From Sipunculus nudus (lineage: Eukaryota > Annelida > Sipuncula > Golfingiida > Sipunculidae), in NCBI GenBank assembly GCA_026874595.1, contig CM049313.1, positions 56,129,159 to 56,193,158 on the forward strand: a stretch of 64,000 nucleotides of DNA, in the 5' to 3' direction. Position 1 is the stretch's first letter. The number at the start of each line of letters is the position of its first letter. A model generated the notes under the pieces. The model saw only the letters and a program-made list of their open reading frames with translations, ran no database searches and was not told where the DNA came from. The position numbers and the translations under genes are program-made. Below are positions 22,985 to 33,729 of the stretch, piece after piece.

Positions 22985-23910
22985 TGCCTGTTTATCTTAT
23001 ACTTAACTTTATAAAGTGATGTACATTATAAAAATGGCTGTTTATCTTACTTAGCTTTAAAGTGTTTACAGTATGAGAACGGGTATTTATCTTACATATC
23101 TCTTCAGCATTACAGTGCTGTATGGCAAAAGAATCTGTTTATCTTACATATTTCTATAGCTTGAAAGTGTTGTACTTTACACAACTTGAAAGTGGCTGTA
23201 TAGCTTACATATCTCTGTAGCTGTTAAGTTTTGTCGCGCATAGGGATCAATGTTTATTTTAAATACCCATGTAGCTTGATATTGTTGTACAGCATACGGA
23301 TTTGTGTTCATTTTAAATTTCTTGATAGATTGAAAGTGTTGTACGGTGTTAGAATGTGGGTGTTGTTACGGGGTGACGTAAAAGCGGACCGAACTGTCTC
23401 GCTAGCGACGCTTGCTTTGCTAGCGAAGCGGTTGGTTCGGCGGACCAAACTGTCTCGCTAGTGAAGCTTGCTTTTCTGGCGACGCGATTGGAAGGCCGGA
23501 CTTGTACGCCACCGACCTGGGTTCGACTACGGGATCGGCCCAGGATTTCCCCCTCATTTCATTTGTCTTCGTAACAGTGTATATATTACATATGCCTGTA
23601 GCTTCAAAGAGTTGTACCGCATACGGCACGGTGTTTATTTTAAACGTGTACAGCTTGAGAGTGTTGTATGGCACACGGATTGGTGTTAATGTTAAATATC
23701 TTAATAGCTTGAAAGTGTTGTGCGGCTTAACGATTGGTGTTTATCTTAAATAGCTTGAAAGTGTTGTACTGCTAAGGGATCGTTGTTTATTGTATATACC
23801 TTAATAGCTTAAATAAAATGTTGTACGGTTTAAGAATTGGTGTTTATCTTCAATATCTTTATAGCTTTGGAGTGTTGTACGGCATAAGAATGAGTGCTTA
23901 CCCTTGACAT
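22985..23910 (+). repeat. 54-bp tandem array, interrupted by a SINE-like insertion
   Basis: Diverged tandem units of about 54 bases with consensus close to CTTGAAAGTGTTGTACGGCA, TAAGGATTGGTGTTTATCTT, AAATATCTTTATAG. The GTTGTAC core recurs near 23286, 23339, 23608, 23661, 23716, 23761, 23819 and 23873, with more diverged copies upstream to about 22985. The only large gap (23365-23575) is the SINE-like element. Units downstream of it are less diverged than those upstream. Confidence 0.8.
23365..23575 (+). mobile_element. tRNA-like SINE insertion within the 54-bp array
   Basis: GC-rich segment unlike the surrounding AT-rich array. It contains a box-A-like TGGCGACGCGATTGG (23477-23491) and a box-B-like GGTTCGACTAC (about 23520-23530) at tRNA-like spacing, with CTTGTAC where an anticodon loop would be. 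So the core looks tRNA-derived. Before it are two similar blocks, each GGACC(G/A)AACTGTCTCGCTAG. The edges are GTTAC (23365) and GTAAC (23575), inverted rather than directly repeated, so a clean target duplication is not seen. It interrupts the regular array, which supports insertion. Confidence 0.6.
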
Positions 23911-25205
23911 CTTTACAGAATCTCTTAATTCTGTCAGAAAGACAGGAACCAAAGGAACAACAACAATAAATCGTGGTCTTGAGCAGCTTACTGTAAACTT
24001 TCTCAACCGGCCGTAACCTTGACCTTTTAGCTCTTTACATTTCTCTGTTTTCACATGATATAATAAATACATGAAATAATTAATTAATAACTGACCATAC
24101 ACCGGTAACTTTTTATTTCAATCGTCAAACATGGTTTTATAAATATTCAAATAATAATCATACAACAGGTCGCCTATCTATTCACTGTTTAGTTCCATGG
24201 CTGCAATAAAAGTTCAGATAAACTTCACTTTAATGTTGAACACGTATGTGTGTGTATGTGTGTGTGTCTGTTGTTTAGTGTTGTATAGTTTAGCCCAATC
24301 TTGTCCTGAATAGCCTGGCCTCGTTTTTTATGTTATTTCTTGTTGTCCTTAGTTTTTTACTTATTGCCCATATGTAGTGTCCATTCTAACAGAATAAATG
24401 AGTTTACACTCTAGTTACAATCACTGCATTTACTCTAGCCAATGGGATCTTGCCAACTTTAAATGCCTTCGGATAGTCATGTTTTTTTTCCGGCTTATTC
24501 TCCCTACAACGGAATACTGTTTAACAAAGGCAACACTTTGGGTATTCTAGTTGAGAGATGAGTTGAACAACCAAACATACAAACGACTAAATAATCAGTA
24601 ATAGTAATGGCGGAAATCTACACATGGGCCCGCATGGGACATGGTGTTGGTAACATAATAACATAATGCAACAAAACGTAACACAGCAGTAAACTAATTC
24701 AGACGGCAACATCTGATGATTTCCCAATCTGCCAGGGATCATTTATTATATGATGTTACTTATTATTTGTTGACTTCCATTATCCCCGTTGAGTACGTAG
24801 AAGCTAAAGTCAGATATAATGTGGATTATTGGCACTGAAGGCTGACCATTTAACACTTAAAGACACTTTGCATTAAGATTTCATGGAGGCTAAAGCAGAT
24901 TTGCTTAATTAGATTTGTCTCCCACTATTATTATTGTATAAAAGCTCCCTAATTTCTGACATTTCAATATGTTTTCTGATTTGTGTATTTGTTTTATTAT
25001 ATTGCAATATAGTTTTTCATTCAATATGTCATTTCATTATACAATGACCTTTCAAACCGATATTTGTTTTATCGTTTGCATCAAATTCATTAACATTGAT
25101 TAGTATGTTATATTGACGTTTCATTGTTGGCATGTTTCTGGACTATTTATTCACAAGATAAGATGCATGAATATCACACTATGACTTTTTCCTTTATTTA
25201 TATAT
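23911..25205. other. Intergenic sequence with a short (TG)n tract
   Basis: An impure TG microsatellite lies near 24244-24280. No gene or element was recognised in the rest. Confidence 0.45.
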
Positions 25206-25264
25206 TGATAGATTAGATAGCTAGATTAGATAGTTAAATAAGATAGATTAGATAGATAGATAGA
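25206..25264. repeat. GATA-type microsatellite
   Basis: Imperfect (GATA)n/(GATTA)n run, about 60 bases. Confidence 0.85.
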
Positions 25265-25587
25265 CACGAAATAAAAATCTGCGTTTATTTTCGCGTGATA
25301 GTTTTCAGTATCGTATTATATAAAATTCGCGAGGAACAAAAAATGTAACTTTACATTTTAAAATATTGTTTGTGAAGGTTCTGTTTATGGTTATGACTAG
25401 ACAATGGCATGTATCGTTTTTTATTTCGTCAACACAGTACAGCTGTCGATTGAGTTTACTTAAACATGCATGGCCTGTGAAATATACACTGCTTTTGAGT
25501 AGCACAGGCCGCCGCTGTTTAACATATCCGTTCACTTATGGATGCTTAATTGGCAGTTTAGAAATTAGTTAAAGTACTAATGTTCAG

Positions 25588-25698
25588 GGGCGTCAATATA
25601 GGGGGCGATGGGGGGTAAATATCCCCCCCCCCACTTTTTGGCAAGGGGGGATGGTCAATGTATATATATTTGAAATGTGTTATACAGGTGCCATAAAG

Positions 25699-25753
<55 letters not shown>

Positions 25754-25820
25754 TATTGGAAATGTGATTAAGTATATATATATATATTTGAAATGTGTTA
25801 TACAGGTGCCAAAAAGGTAA

Positions 25821-25865
<45 letters not shown>

Positions 25866-25918
25866 GGTGTGTAGGTGAGTCATCCCCCCCCCCACCCTGG
25901 AAGGAAAATTGACGCCAC
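25588..25918. mobile_element. Non-autonomous element with GGCGTCAAT ends, C/G runs and (TA)n tracts
   Basis: The left end GGCGTCAAT and right end ATTGACGCC are exact inverted repeats. Inside are a poly-C run near each end (about 25622 and 25885), three (TA)n tracts, and two copies of a ~40-base block TTTGAAATGTGTTATACAGG, TGCCA(T/A)AAAGGT. The layout suggests a short non-autonomous element whose body was enlarged by an internal duplication and microsatellite growth. Confidence 0.6.
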
Positions 25919-26563
25919 TGCTAAAGTTGATATATTTAAAATATTTCACATATTCAAAATAGTTTTTAATGGTCCCGTATTAAGCCATGATTTGTAATTG
26001 TTCTACCTACGATCAAAATTCTGGGAAAGCTGCTGTGTGGTAGGCTTGTAGTTTCCCGTTACTAGGAGACCAGATGGGTGCTTTAAAGTCAGTTCAATCA
26101 AGGTACTTTGTATCCTTGAAGCTCTGTCGACGGAGTTAATCATCATTTTATACACTACATTATAACCCGAGTTTGTCACAAAAGGTGTCAGATGGACTTG
26201 AGGAATGCCTGTATAGGGATGCCTTCAATTACCTTGCATGTCACATCACGTGGTTCAATTAAGGTGGCATCCCTGGGAAAACTTCCTTCTGTCAGATTAA
26301 ACCAAAAGGTGGTTTAAATTAATCTTTTACCCCAAAAGTTTATTGTCCTATTTAAACCTTGATACAGTGTTATTTTATAGTATATGTATGGACGAAATAT
26401 TAATTCACTTTCGTGTTATTTTTATATAAACTAAAAATATGAAACTATTAACAAATGAGCTATTCTGACCACCCAGTTAGAGCACCCATTAAGAAGCTCC
26501 CAGGGATTATGTTTGCGGCTGATTTAGAATCTACTTTCGACACAATTTTATTTTGACAGTTTT
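25919..26563. other. Intergenic sequence, nothing recognised
   Basis: AT-rich DNA with no exon, array or terminus found. Confidence 0.4.
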
Positions 26564-27446
26564 TAGCTCGGCTGACTTTCAGTCATGCTGAGCTATAGCG
26601 ATCACTCTTTGTCCGTCGTCCGTCTGTCTGTCCGTCTGTCCGTCTGTCTGTCCGTTAACCAGGCACAAATCGTAAAGACTGGACCTAGAATCTTCATTCT
26701 TGACATTCTGAGAGGCCTATAAAAAGTCTCCATGGAAACCAGAAATTAGGTCTCTGTTACCCATATCCTTCGAGCTATGGGGCCCCAAAGTACCCCCCGC
26801 CCCGAATAGTGAAAATTCCATACAAAAACTTCAATATCTCATTACCTACATCACTGATGGTCGTGATTTTTGGCATACATATTGATCATGAGATGTTTCA
26901 TCAGTTTCTGCACACTGGGTGCGCCACCTCTATTTTTTCAAATTTTTACAAATTTTTTACTCTATTTTTGAGACCTGTAAAGATGTGGTTATCTGTCAAC
27001 AGGATACAAATTGTAACATCTGGACCTAGAATCTTCATTCTTGTCATGCAAGGAGGCCCATGAAAAGAGTCTGTGGAAACCTGAAATTAGGTCTCTGTTA
27101 CCCATATCCTCCAAGCTATAGGACTCCAAAGTATCCCTCAGAATAATGGAAAATTTGATACAAAAGCTGAAGTATCTGAACAACTAATCCAGACACCATG
27201 CTTCTTTGCATGGATATTGACCATTAAGTGTCTTTATTAGTTTCTGCAGACTGGTGGAGCCACCTGTATTTTTTTTTATTTTTTCTCTATTTTTTAGATA
27301 TATTAATACAGACACAATCTCAGCCTGTTGGTTAATCTGTTTGATGCTTCAGTTGAATGGGTATATACTACCATTCAGATGATAAAATTTCCTTTTGCAA
27401 AGATCTTCCCAGTCAGCTGAGCGTCATGACCTATGGGTCACTTGTT
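26564..27446 (+). mobile_element. Pearl/HINE-like element, family I, second copy
   Basis: Hairpin cap TAGCTCGGCTGACT...AGTCATGCTGAGCTA, then (GTCC/GTCT)n, then two tandem units beginning at about 26661 and 27000. The right end has a second small hairpin (TGACCTATGGGTCA) followed by CTTGTT. Unit number differs from the copy at 17.4 kb (two against four), so the core varies in length between insertions. Confidence 0.85.
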
Positions 27447-27499
27447 AAAATACTTGGTTTCAAACATTCATTTCTTAGATGAGTGAAAATATTACTTAC

Positions 27500-28292
27500 G
27501 ATATACAGAGTTCAGTTATGAATAACGGATTCACGACAGGTTATTATTAGTTAGAAAGAGAAACTAGACAGGGTGGCCCACTGGCTGCATATTTATTTAT
27601 AATTGTTGTTGAAATATTGACAGTGTTGTAACTATGAATGGTTTCAAGAAATTGAATAATTTAAATGCTTGAGATATATATATATATAAGACTTTGGTGG
27701 AGAAAATATTGGAAACTCCCACAGCTCAGAAAGTATGGGATAACAACCCCCCCCCCCCCCTCCAAAAAAAAATAGTATCGAGGTGAAATGGGAACATGTT
27801 TATAATGGAATATATAAAAGTACCTTAGACACTCATCTAAGAGAGTTTCAATACAAAATATTAAATAACTACATTCCTCCAAATGATCAGTTGTAAAAGT
27901 GGAATTTAAGGGAAACACCTCGATGTTCATTTTGTTTTGAGCATAGAGAAATGATATTATATACATTTCTGGGCTGTTTGGTTGCTAAAAACTATTACCT
28001 GAAAATAACTTCCTGGTTACAAAAGTATTATGTGAATTTACCACCAATAGCGCCATCTTTAATCATATATGGCATTAAAAGGTTGGTGAAGATAAAATGT
28101 TAATTAACAAAATTTTGCTGCTGTACAAATATGTCTTGTATAAAAAAAGATAGGGGTATCATTCTGCTTTGTTTGCTGTATTTAAAAGTATATCAATTGG
28201 TACTGAAAATGTTGGAAGATACATAGCTAATATAAAAGGAATTTTAAATATGCATTACCATAAATGGGGTGAATTGAACCAATATGAGTAAA
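27500..28292 (+). pseudogene. Decayed LINE reverse-transcriptase tail
   Basis: From 27506 the translation contains NNGFTTGYY, a stop, then LERETRQGGPLAAYLF, the RQGxPL motif of LINE reverse transcriptase; this block runs to about 27630. After a deletion that removes the YxDD region, it resumes at about 27690 with KTLVEKILETPTAQKVW, a poly-C run, then LREFQYKILNNYIPPN, a stop, and WNLRETPRCSFCF with a CxxC...C zinc-knuckle-like end typical of the LINE C-terminus (L1/Tx1-like by feel). At least three stops plus frame changes make it non-functional. It abuts the end of the pearl/HINE-like element at 27446. Confidence 0.75.
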
Positions 28293-30654
28293 AACTGAAA
28301 ATTGTATACGAGTACAGTCATACTATGTATAGTCTGATCATTAGAAACATAACTTGAATCATACTTTACCTTCAACTATGTATAAGTATTTGTAATTGAT
28401 TGTTTGTTTGACATTAAAAAATCGCCTATGGTGAAATATCAAGTTAGCATTTAGTCATATTTTAATTATGTTTAATTGCGTGAAAGTGTCTCAAAAATTT
28501 GTATTTCTATCACTTCCTTATTCGTTTAAAAATACAAACTTTTCAAATATTACTGAAACAAAGTTTCAAATATCAATTGAAAGAAAGAAAGACACATAGT
28601 ACAGGTAAATAAAATGAATATTAAAATGCACCTTACAATTAAAAAGCTCCAGCTCATATCAGGAAACTATGCTACAATCGGTCAACCTACTGCATGCAGA
28701 ATTTGCCGTATACCCCCCCCCCCCCCCCCCCCCCCCATAAATCACATAGAAAAATAAGCAGTAAAATCAAATTAATTAAAGCAGTGATGAAAAATAAAAT
28801 GGTGATTGTGAAATTACAGTGTAAAAAGGCATTTTCGTATGAATCTAGGAAAAATGGAAGGTTTGAGGTTACTTAAAATATACATTTTCAATTATTCCCA
28901 CACATCAAGACTCATCTTGTTTTAAAAATAAAAAACGTATCCAGGTATGAAAATTCTTTAAACATGATAAAGTAATAATATTTATCTGAATTTTTTATTT
29001 TTTTTTATCCTTTTCATATCTAAGGGGTTAACTATTCTACTGTAAAATAAAATGCAACAAATGAGTGGATTCAATCCAAAGGGTTCTATAGTAAAAACTA
29101 AAACATATATACGGGCCATACCTATAATGACATGCATAGAGAAAAGGGTTATATGCACATACTAACACAAACGAGATCAGAGCTCAGTTTAGTTAAACCT
29201 AGAATATTTACATTTTGCAGTACATCCATACTTACAGCGACATATAGTCAGTTTTTGGCAAGATTGTGAAATGATAGGTTAACTTGTCCAGTTCGGCCGC
29301 TAGGGGTTCTCTACCCGCTGCCCTCCCTATAAGAGAACTTAATACCTCAGGGGTACTGCTAAGAACTGATAAACTCCTTAATTATGTGCTCAACCAATAA
29401 TGCATGAGAGGGAAGGGTTGAATCACATGATTCGTCTGCAATTTCTTCTTTTGCAACATGTTGGGGGTATATGAACATCGTAGAGCCTGCTTTTTACATT
29501 GGGAAAGAATGTTCAAATACGGTGTTACTTACTAGTGGTGTTACTTAGGAAAATGTCTCCTTGGTTAATGATTACTGGGTTAATTGGATGGAGACAAATA
29601 TCAGGCCAAAAATGAAACAATTTTTTATCCAGAAAAGCATGTGGCCTGACCCCGAACTTCTCCAACATCGTTTCTCGGACAAGTTTTCCTTTTGATAAAT
29701 ATCTAACAATATTGCGACTGCCAGGGGTATTTCATTAAATGAACGCAGTTCAAAACCCTTGCTTTTAAACATTTCAACCTCTTCAATGGGTGGCAGGAGC
29801 TAGTGGACTCTTTTGGGTTTGGTACAAGAAAAAATTCTTTTGGGTTTGGTGCAAGAAAATATCCTTGCAAGTCACACTCAGTAATAGCAAGAAATTAAAC
29901 AACAGGTAAAAAGAAGCTATCATCCTTTAATTTTTGTATTTTCTAAGGATTCAGATACCCTGCAAGTGAGCAAACCATCTGCTGATTAATAAAAATCTTT
30001 TTTTTATACGTCCTTGAATTTCTCTGGAGTTGCCATACATTCAAGAACGTCCTAAGTTATTCAGTTATTCCTACATGCGATGATGTTATTGCTTCAGAAA
30101 CATCATGATCAACAGTTCAATAACACATTAAGAACATCAGCTCACCTGAATCTTCGTCGAAAGGGTTAGCCATTCTTTCAATGACAATTTTTATCTTCTA
30201 TTTTTATGACAGATTTTTGGAAAGATCTAGATTGCTCATGATGTTCTTTTCCTGTCCTTCCATTTTGGGAACATCCATGCTCTAGCACGCACATTTCTGG
30301 ACTTGTTATGGTTGATCTTCCTAGTGCAGTTGGGGCTTCTGTCAGACCAGACCTATAGCACCTCTATATCTTTCACAATAGCACTGTCCTGCGCATGCGC
30401 ATGATCAATTGCAATAGCAGATAATAACCTCGAAATTTCGCATACTGCAAACTTCCCATTTTCGAATCCTAATAAGGATTTCTTTCAAGATAAGTCACGT
30501 TTTTGTAGTGGTCTGGAAGCCACCGAACGTAAATGGTGCAAAGATATAAGTAAGCAGCTCAAAAGGTATATCATAATGCCAGGCAAAGTTGGCCTCTTGT
30601 TCAGGTTTAACAAACATTAAAATTAGAAGCTCGAAACCAAATACCATATTCAAA
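28293..30654. other. Intergenic sequence with a poly-C run and a short tandem duplication
   Basis: A run of more than 20 C lies at about 28712-28735. At 29809-29866 a 29-base segment with CTTTTGGGTTTGGT(A/G)CAAGAAAA is tandemly duplicated. Other open frames (28694-28876, 29572-29772) have no support. Confidence 0.45.
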
Positions 30655-31605
30655 CATGTGACCCACGGGTCATGACGCTCAGCTGTTTAAGAAGACATTC
30701 GCAAAATTATTTTTATCATCTGGATGCCAAATTCTGTAGGTGGTATCCCATTAAAATGAAGCTAAGCTTGAAGGTTATTGGTAACAGAGACCTAATTTAA
30801 GGTTTCTTAGGAGATTTTTTAAGGACCTGCCTGGATGTCAAGTTAGAGAATCTAGGTGCAATGGTTACGATTTGTGGCCTGTTAATGGACACAAATATCT
30901 TTGAAGGTTTTTAAAGATTAAAAAACTGTATAATTTGAAAAAAAAAGTCCAGGTGGCGCCACCAGTCTGCAGGAACTGATGAAACCCTCCATGACAAATA
31001 TGCATGCAAAGAATCATGGTGACCAATGCATTAGTTGTTCAGATACTTGAGTTTTTGTAACAAATTTTTAATTAATCTGGGAGGGAGGGTTCATAGCCCA
31101 CAGGATATGGGTAACAGAGACGTAATTTCAGGTTTTCAAGAATTTTCAATGTTTTTCAAGATAGATGATTCTAGGTCCAATGGTTACGATTTGTGTCCTG
31201 TTAACAGACAACCACATCTTTGAAGATTTCAAAAATAAAGAAAAAAAAGGAAAAAAATTAAAAAACGCAGGTGGCGCCACCATTCTACAGGTAATGATGA
31301 AACATCAATGCATTAATACTTTAATAATATGAGCTTTTTATCAAATTTAAATTATTCTTGGGGGGGGGGGTACTTTAGAGTACTTTATCTCGGAAGATAT
31401 GGGTAACAGAGAACTAATTTCTGGTTTCCAAGGAGAATTTTCATGGATCAACTTAGATGTCGAGATAGAAGATGCCCTATTAATATACGGACGGACAAAC
31501 AGAAAGACAGACAGAAGCACAGGCAGACAGACGGATAGCTAGACAGACGGACGACGGACAAAGAGTAATCGCTATAGCTTAGATGACTTTCAGTCAGCTG
31601 AGCTA
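30655..31605 (-). mobile_element. Pearl/HINE-like element, family I, inverted copy
   Basis: Read on the minus strand it starts at 31605 with TAGCTCAGCTGACT...AGTCATCTAAGCTATAGCG, then (GTCC/GTCT)n, then tandem units marked by the ACAAATCGTAACCAT block (near 31190 and 30880). It ends with GACCCGTGGGTC, a 5-base stem, and ACATG at 30655. A G-run lies at about 31362-31370. Same family as 17.4 and 26.6 kb. Confidence 0.82.
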
Positions 31606-32882
31606 AAATATGAAACGAGGTTATTCCGTTTACCTCTTTGCACACAAGTCAACATAGGAAATGATCTCGTCATCATTTCCATTCGTATCTGCCACAATTA
31701 TTTGTAAATGACTTAACACGACTGATATACAGTACAAGCTGTCGTGTTTTCTTTGTCACATTAGATGAGCTAAGAAAGGACTCTATTGCACAGGAAGATG
31801 CTACCTCAGCCCTAGCAACAGACAATCCACTGTTTTTTTTTCTCAAAAATATCCTAGTATTTTAAATGTATATCGACGTCAATGTGAAGCCCACCAGATA
31901 AAATCAAATATTTGTTTTCTCCATAGACAGAGGGCCCTTGTCAATCAATTTGTCGACAATTACAAAAAGAGGTTGTCTGTGCTACTACGGGTATCTGTGG
32001 TGGATTTAGGGATGAAGTGCAATCCTTCATTTTATTCTCCGAGTGCTCCATGGTTGCCATCAGGTAAGAGTGACAGAAGAGAAGATGTACTCATCTCAAC
32101 ATTTGTCTTAAATCTTACACCCACCTGGTGTGCTGACCATTAACTGAACAGTTTATTTTTGTTCATCAAGATTATCTGAATTTAGTTGTTGGGGAAAAAG
32201 AAATGCAAGTCCCTTTAAAGGGTGATTTGGCTTTTGTTGCGTTTGTTTTGTAGTCTTTGTTGTCAATTGCTGCTACTTTAAATGTTCCTTTTCTAGGAAC
32301 AGACGGGCGAACTACTCACTCCCTTGAGATCCTGTTTACCACTGGTTTTCGAAGGTGCTGCGATATTTGCAGAACCCTGCCATAGGGCACAGTTATACCA
32401 TATTGGTAGAATGTCTGAATTACATAACGTTCTCTTGTCTTGGTAAAAGGGAGGAAACCGCCATAAACGGCGAGGGGCCTTCTATTTTTCAAGAATGCTC
32501 AATTGAATTAAATTCCTGTCGGTATGTAACCTGTAAAAGTTGTACCATGTCTGAGAGATTCCACACTTAAGTTTTGATTTAATATCAACACCATGCAGGA
32601 CCGGGTTAAAAAATTCGAGTAAATTTGGTGGCTACTTAATCTCTCGGGCAGTTATCTGTAAAACTTCCAATAAACTCATTCTCTTGCTCAAGCATCTGCT
32701 TGCGAATAACATTGCAGTGTATACTAGAATATCTGCTATATCACTTACTTCACTAGGCGCAGACAAGGCAGGGCTATTATCCTCTCTGGATGCAATGAAA
32801 ACATTTCAATAATGGTATGCCTCTGTCTCAGGTATGTTAGCCAGAAAATCTTTTGTCAGACTGGTTTTATTTATTGATGTTA
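31606..32882. other. Intergenic sequence, nothing recognised
   Basis: About 1.3 kb with no convincing exon or repeat. A 71-codon forward frame at 32355-32570 is unsupported. Confidence 0.4.
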
Positions 32883-33662
32883 TATCTCAAACTGCTTACA
32901 TTGTTTCTTATACAATTCACAGAAGTCACCCATTTTAATTTTCATTATATGTTTCTGTTTCACTAAAATTTGTTTAAGTTCTTTAGAGACATGGGCAATC
33001 TTTTGCTAATTCTTTTTTCAGTTCCTGATCATATGTATCTGTTGATCTAAGAAATACTCTTTCTCTTTTATACAAGGCCATAGGAGATTGCGGATGATAC
33101 GTAACTTCTATAAAGTCCCCTGCACCGAGCTTTGCTAAAAGTTTATCCCCCAACAAAGTTGTAGTAAATAGTCTTAGCACACCTTATTTATTGTAACGTT
33201 GATGATTTATCAATATAAAAGCACTGTTTTATCTTAAAAGAATGTGTCCCCTATGGTTTTGCCTTAAAGCACTTATGTCTCCACATTTGAACGTGTGTAT
33301 CTGACCTTAGTTTCCACAACATCTGATATTATATAGATGTTCTTTCTTGAGCACATTCCGGTTTCATATTGTTAAACATAGAGCTGCAAGAATCATTTTA
33401 TTTTGCTTTATTCTTCCACAAAGTGTTTCCAGTTCCATTATCTCCATCAAGTCATTTTCGACCAAACATAAGAATGTATTTTAAGCAACAGTTGTGTATA
33501 TTGCTGTATGAAATGAAATGTCTCCTAGGCATTTGAACTTTTCTGTTTCCTTACTTTGACCAAGACAGCATTTGTCTCGGTTTGTTTGCCTAATGTTTGC
33601 TGTGGTGGAAAAGCATTGTTGCCGTGATTTCAAAAAATGTATTGTATAATACCAGTAAATGC
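32883..33662 (-). pseudogene. Long broken minus-strand reading frame, family unknown
   Basis: One minus-strand frame from 33662 to about 32990 has only five stops in about 220 codons, fewer than expected for AT-rich random DNA. Protein-like segments include NIRQTNRDKCCLGQSKETEK, LMEIMELETLCGRIKQNK, GDKLLAKLGAGDFIEVTYH and LYKRERVFLRSTDTYDQEL. Near 32990 a single-base shift leads to another open stretch, HVSKELKQILVKQKH...MGDFCELYKKQ, which stops near 32884. Composition is rich in K, E and D, as in real protein. It has no usable start and looks like a decayed gene, perhaps of a transposable element. I do not recognise the family. Confidence 0.4.
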
Positions 33663-33729
33663 TTCATGGACATCAGACGTATTGCATTTTCAATTTGATT
33701 TCTTATAGTCCAAGCGCATAAGATAAACT

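Noticed and set aside
23477-23530. Functional tRNA gene
   Set aside because: Box A and box B are present but no proper cloverleaf stems or acceptor arm can be drawn; better explained as a SINE head.
25680-25949. Open frames over (TA)n tracts, also at 50800-51139 and 55926-56171
   Set aside because: They encode only alternating Ile/Tyr from dinucleotide repeats.
33370-33470. Plus-strand HRAARIIL-like match to a LINE motif
   Set aside because: Only about eight residues look similar and the surrounding frame does not continue; the minus-strand frame is the more open one.
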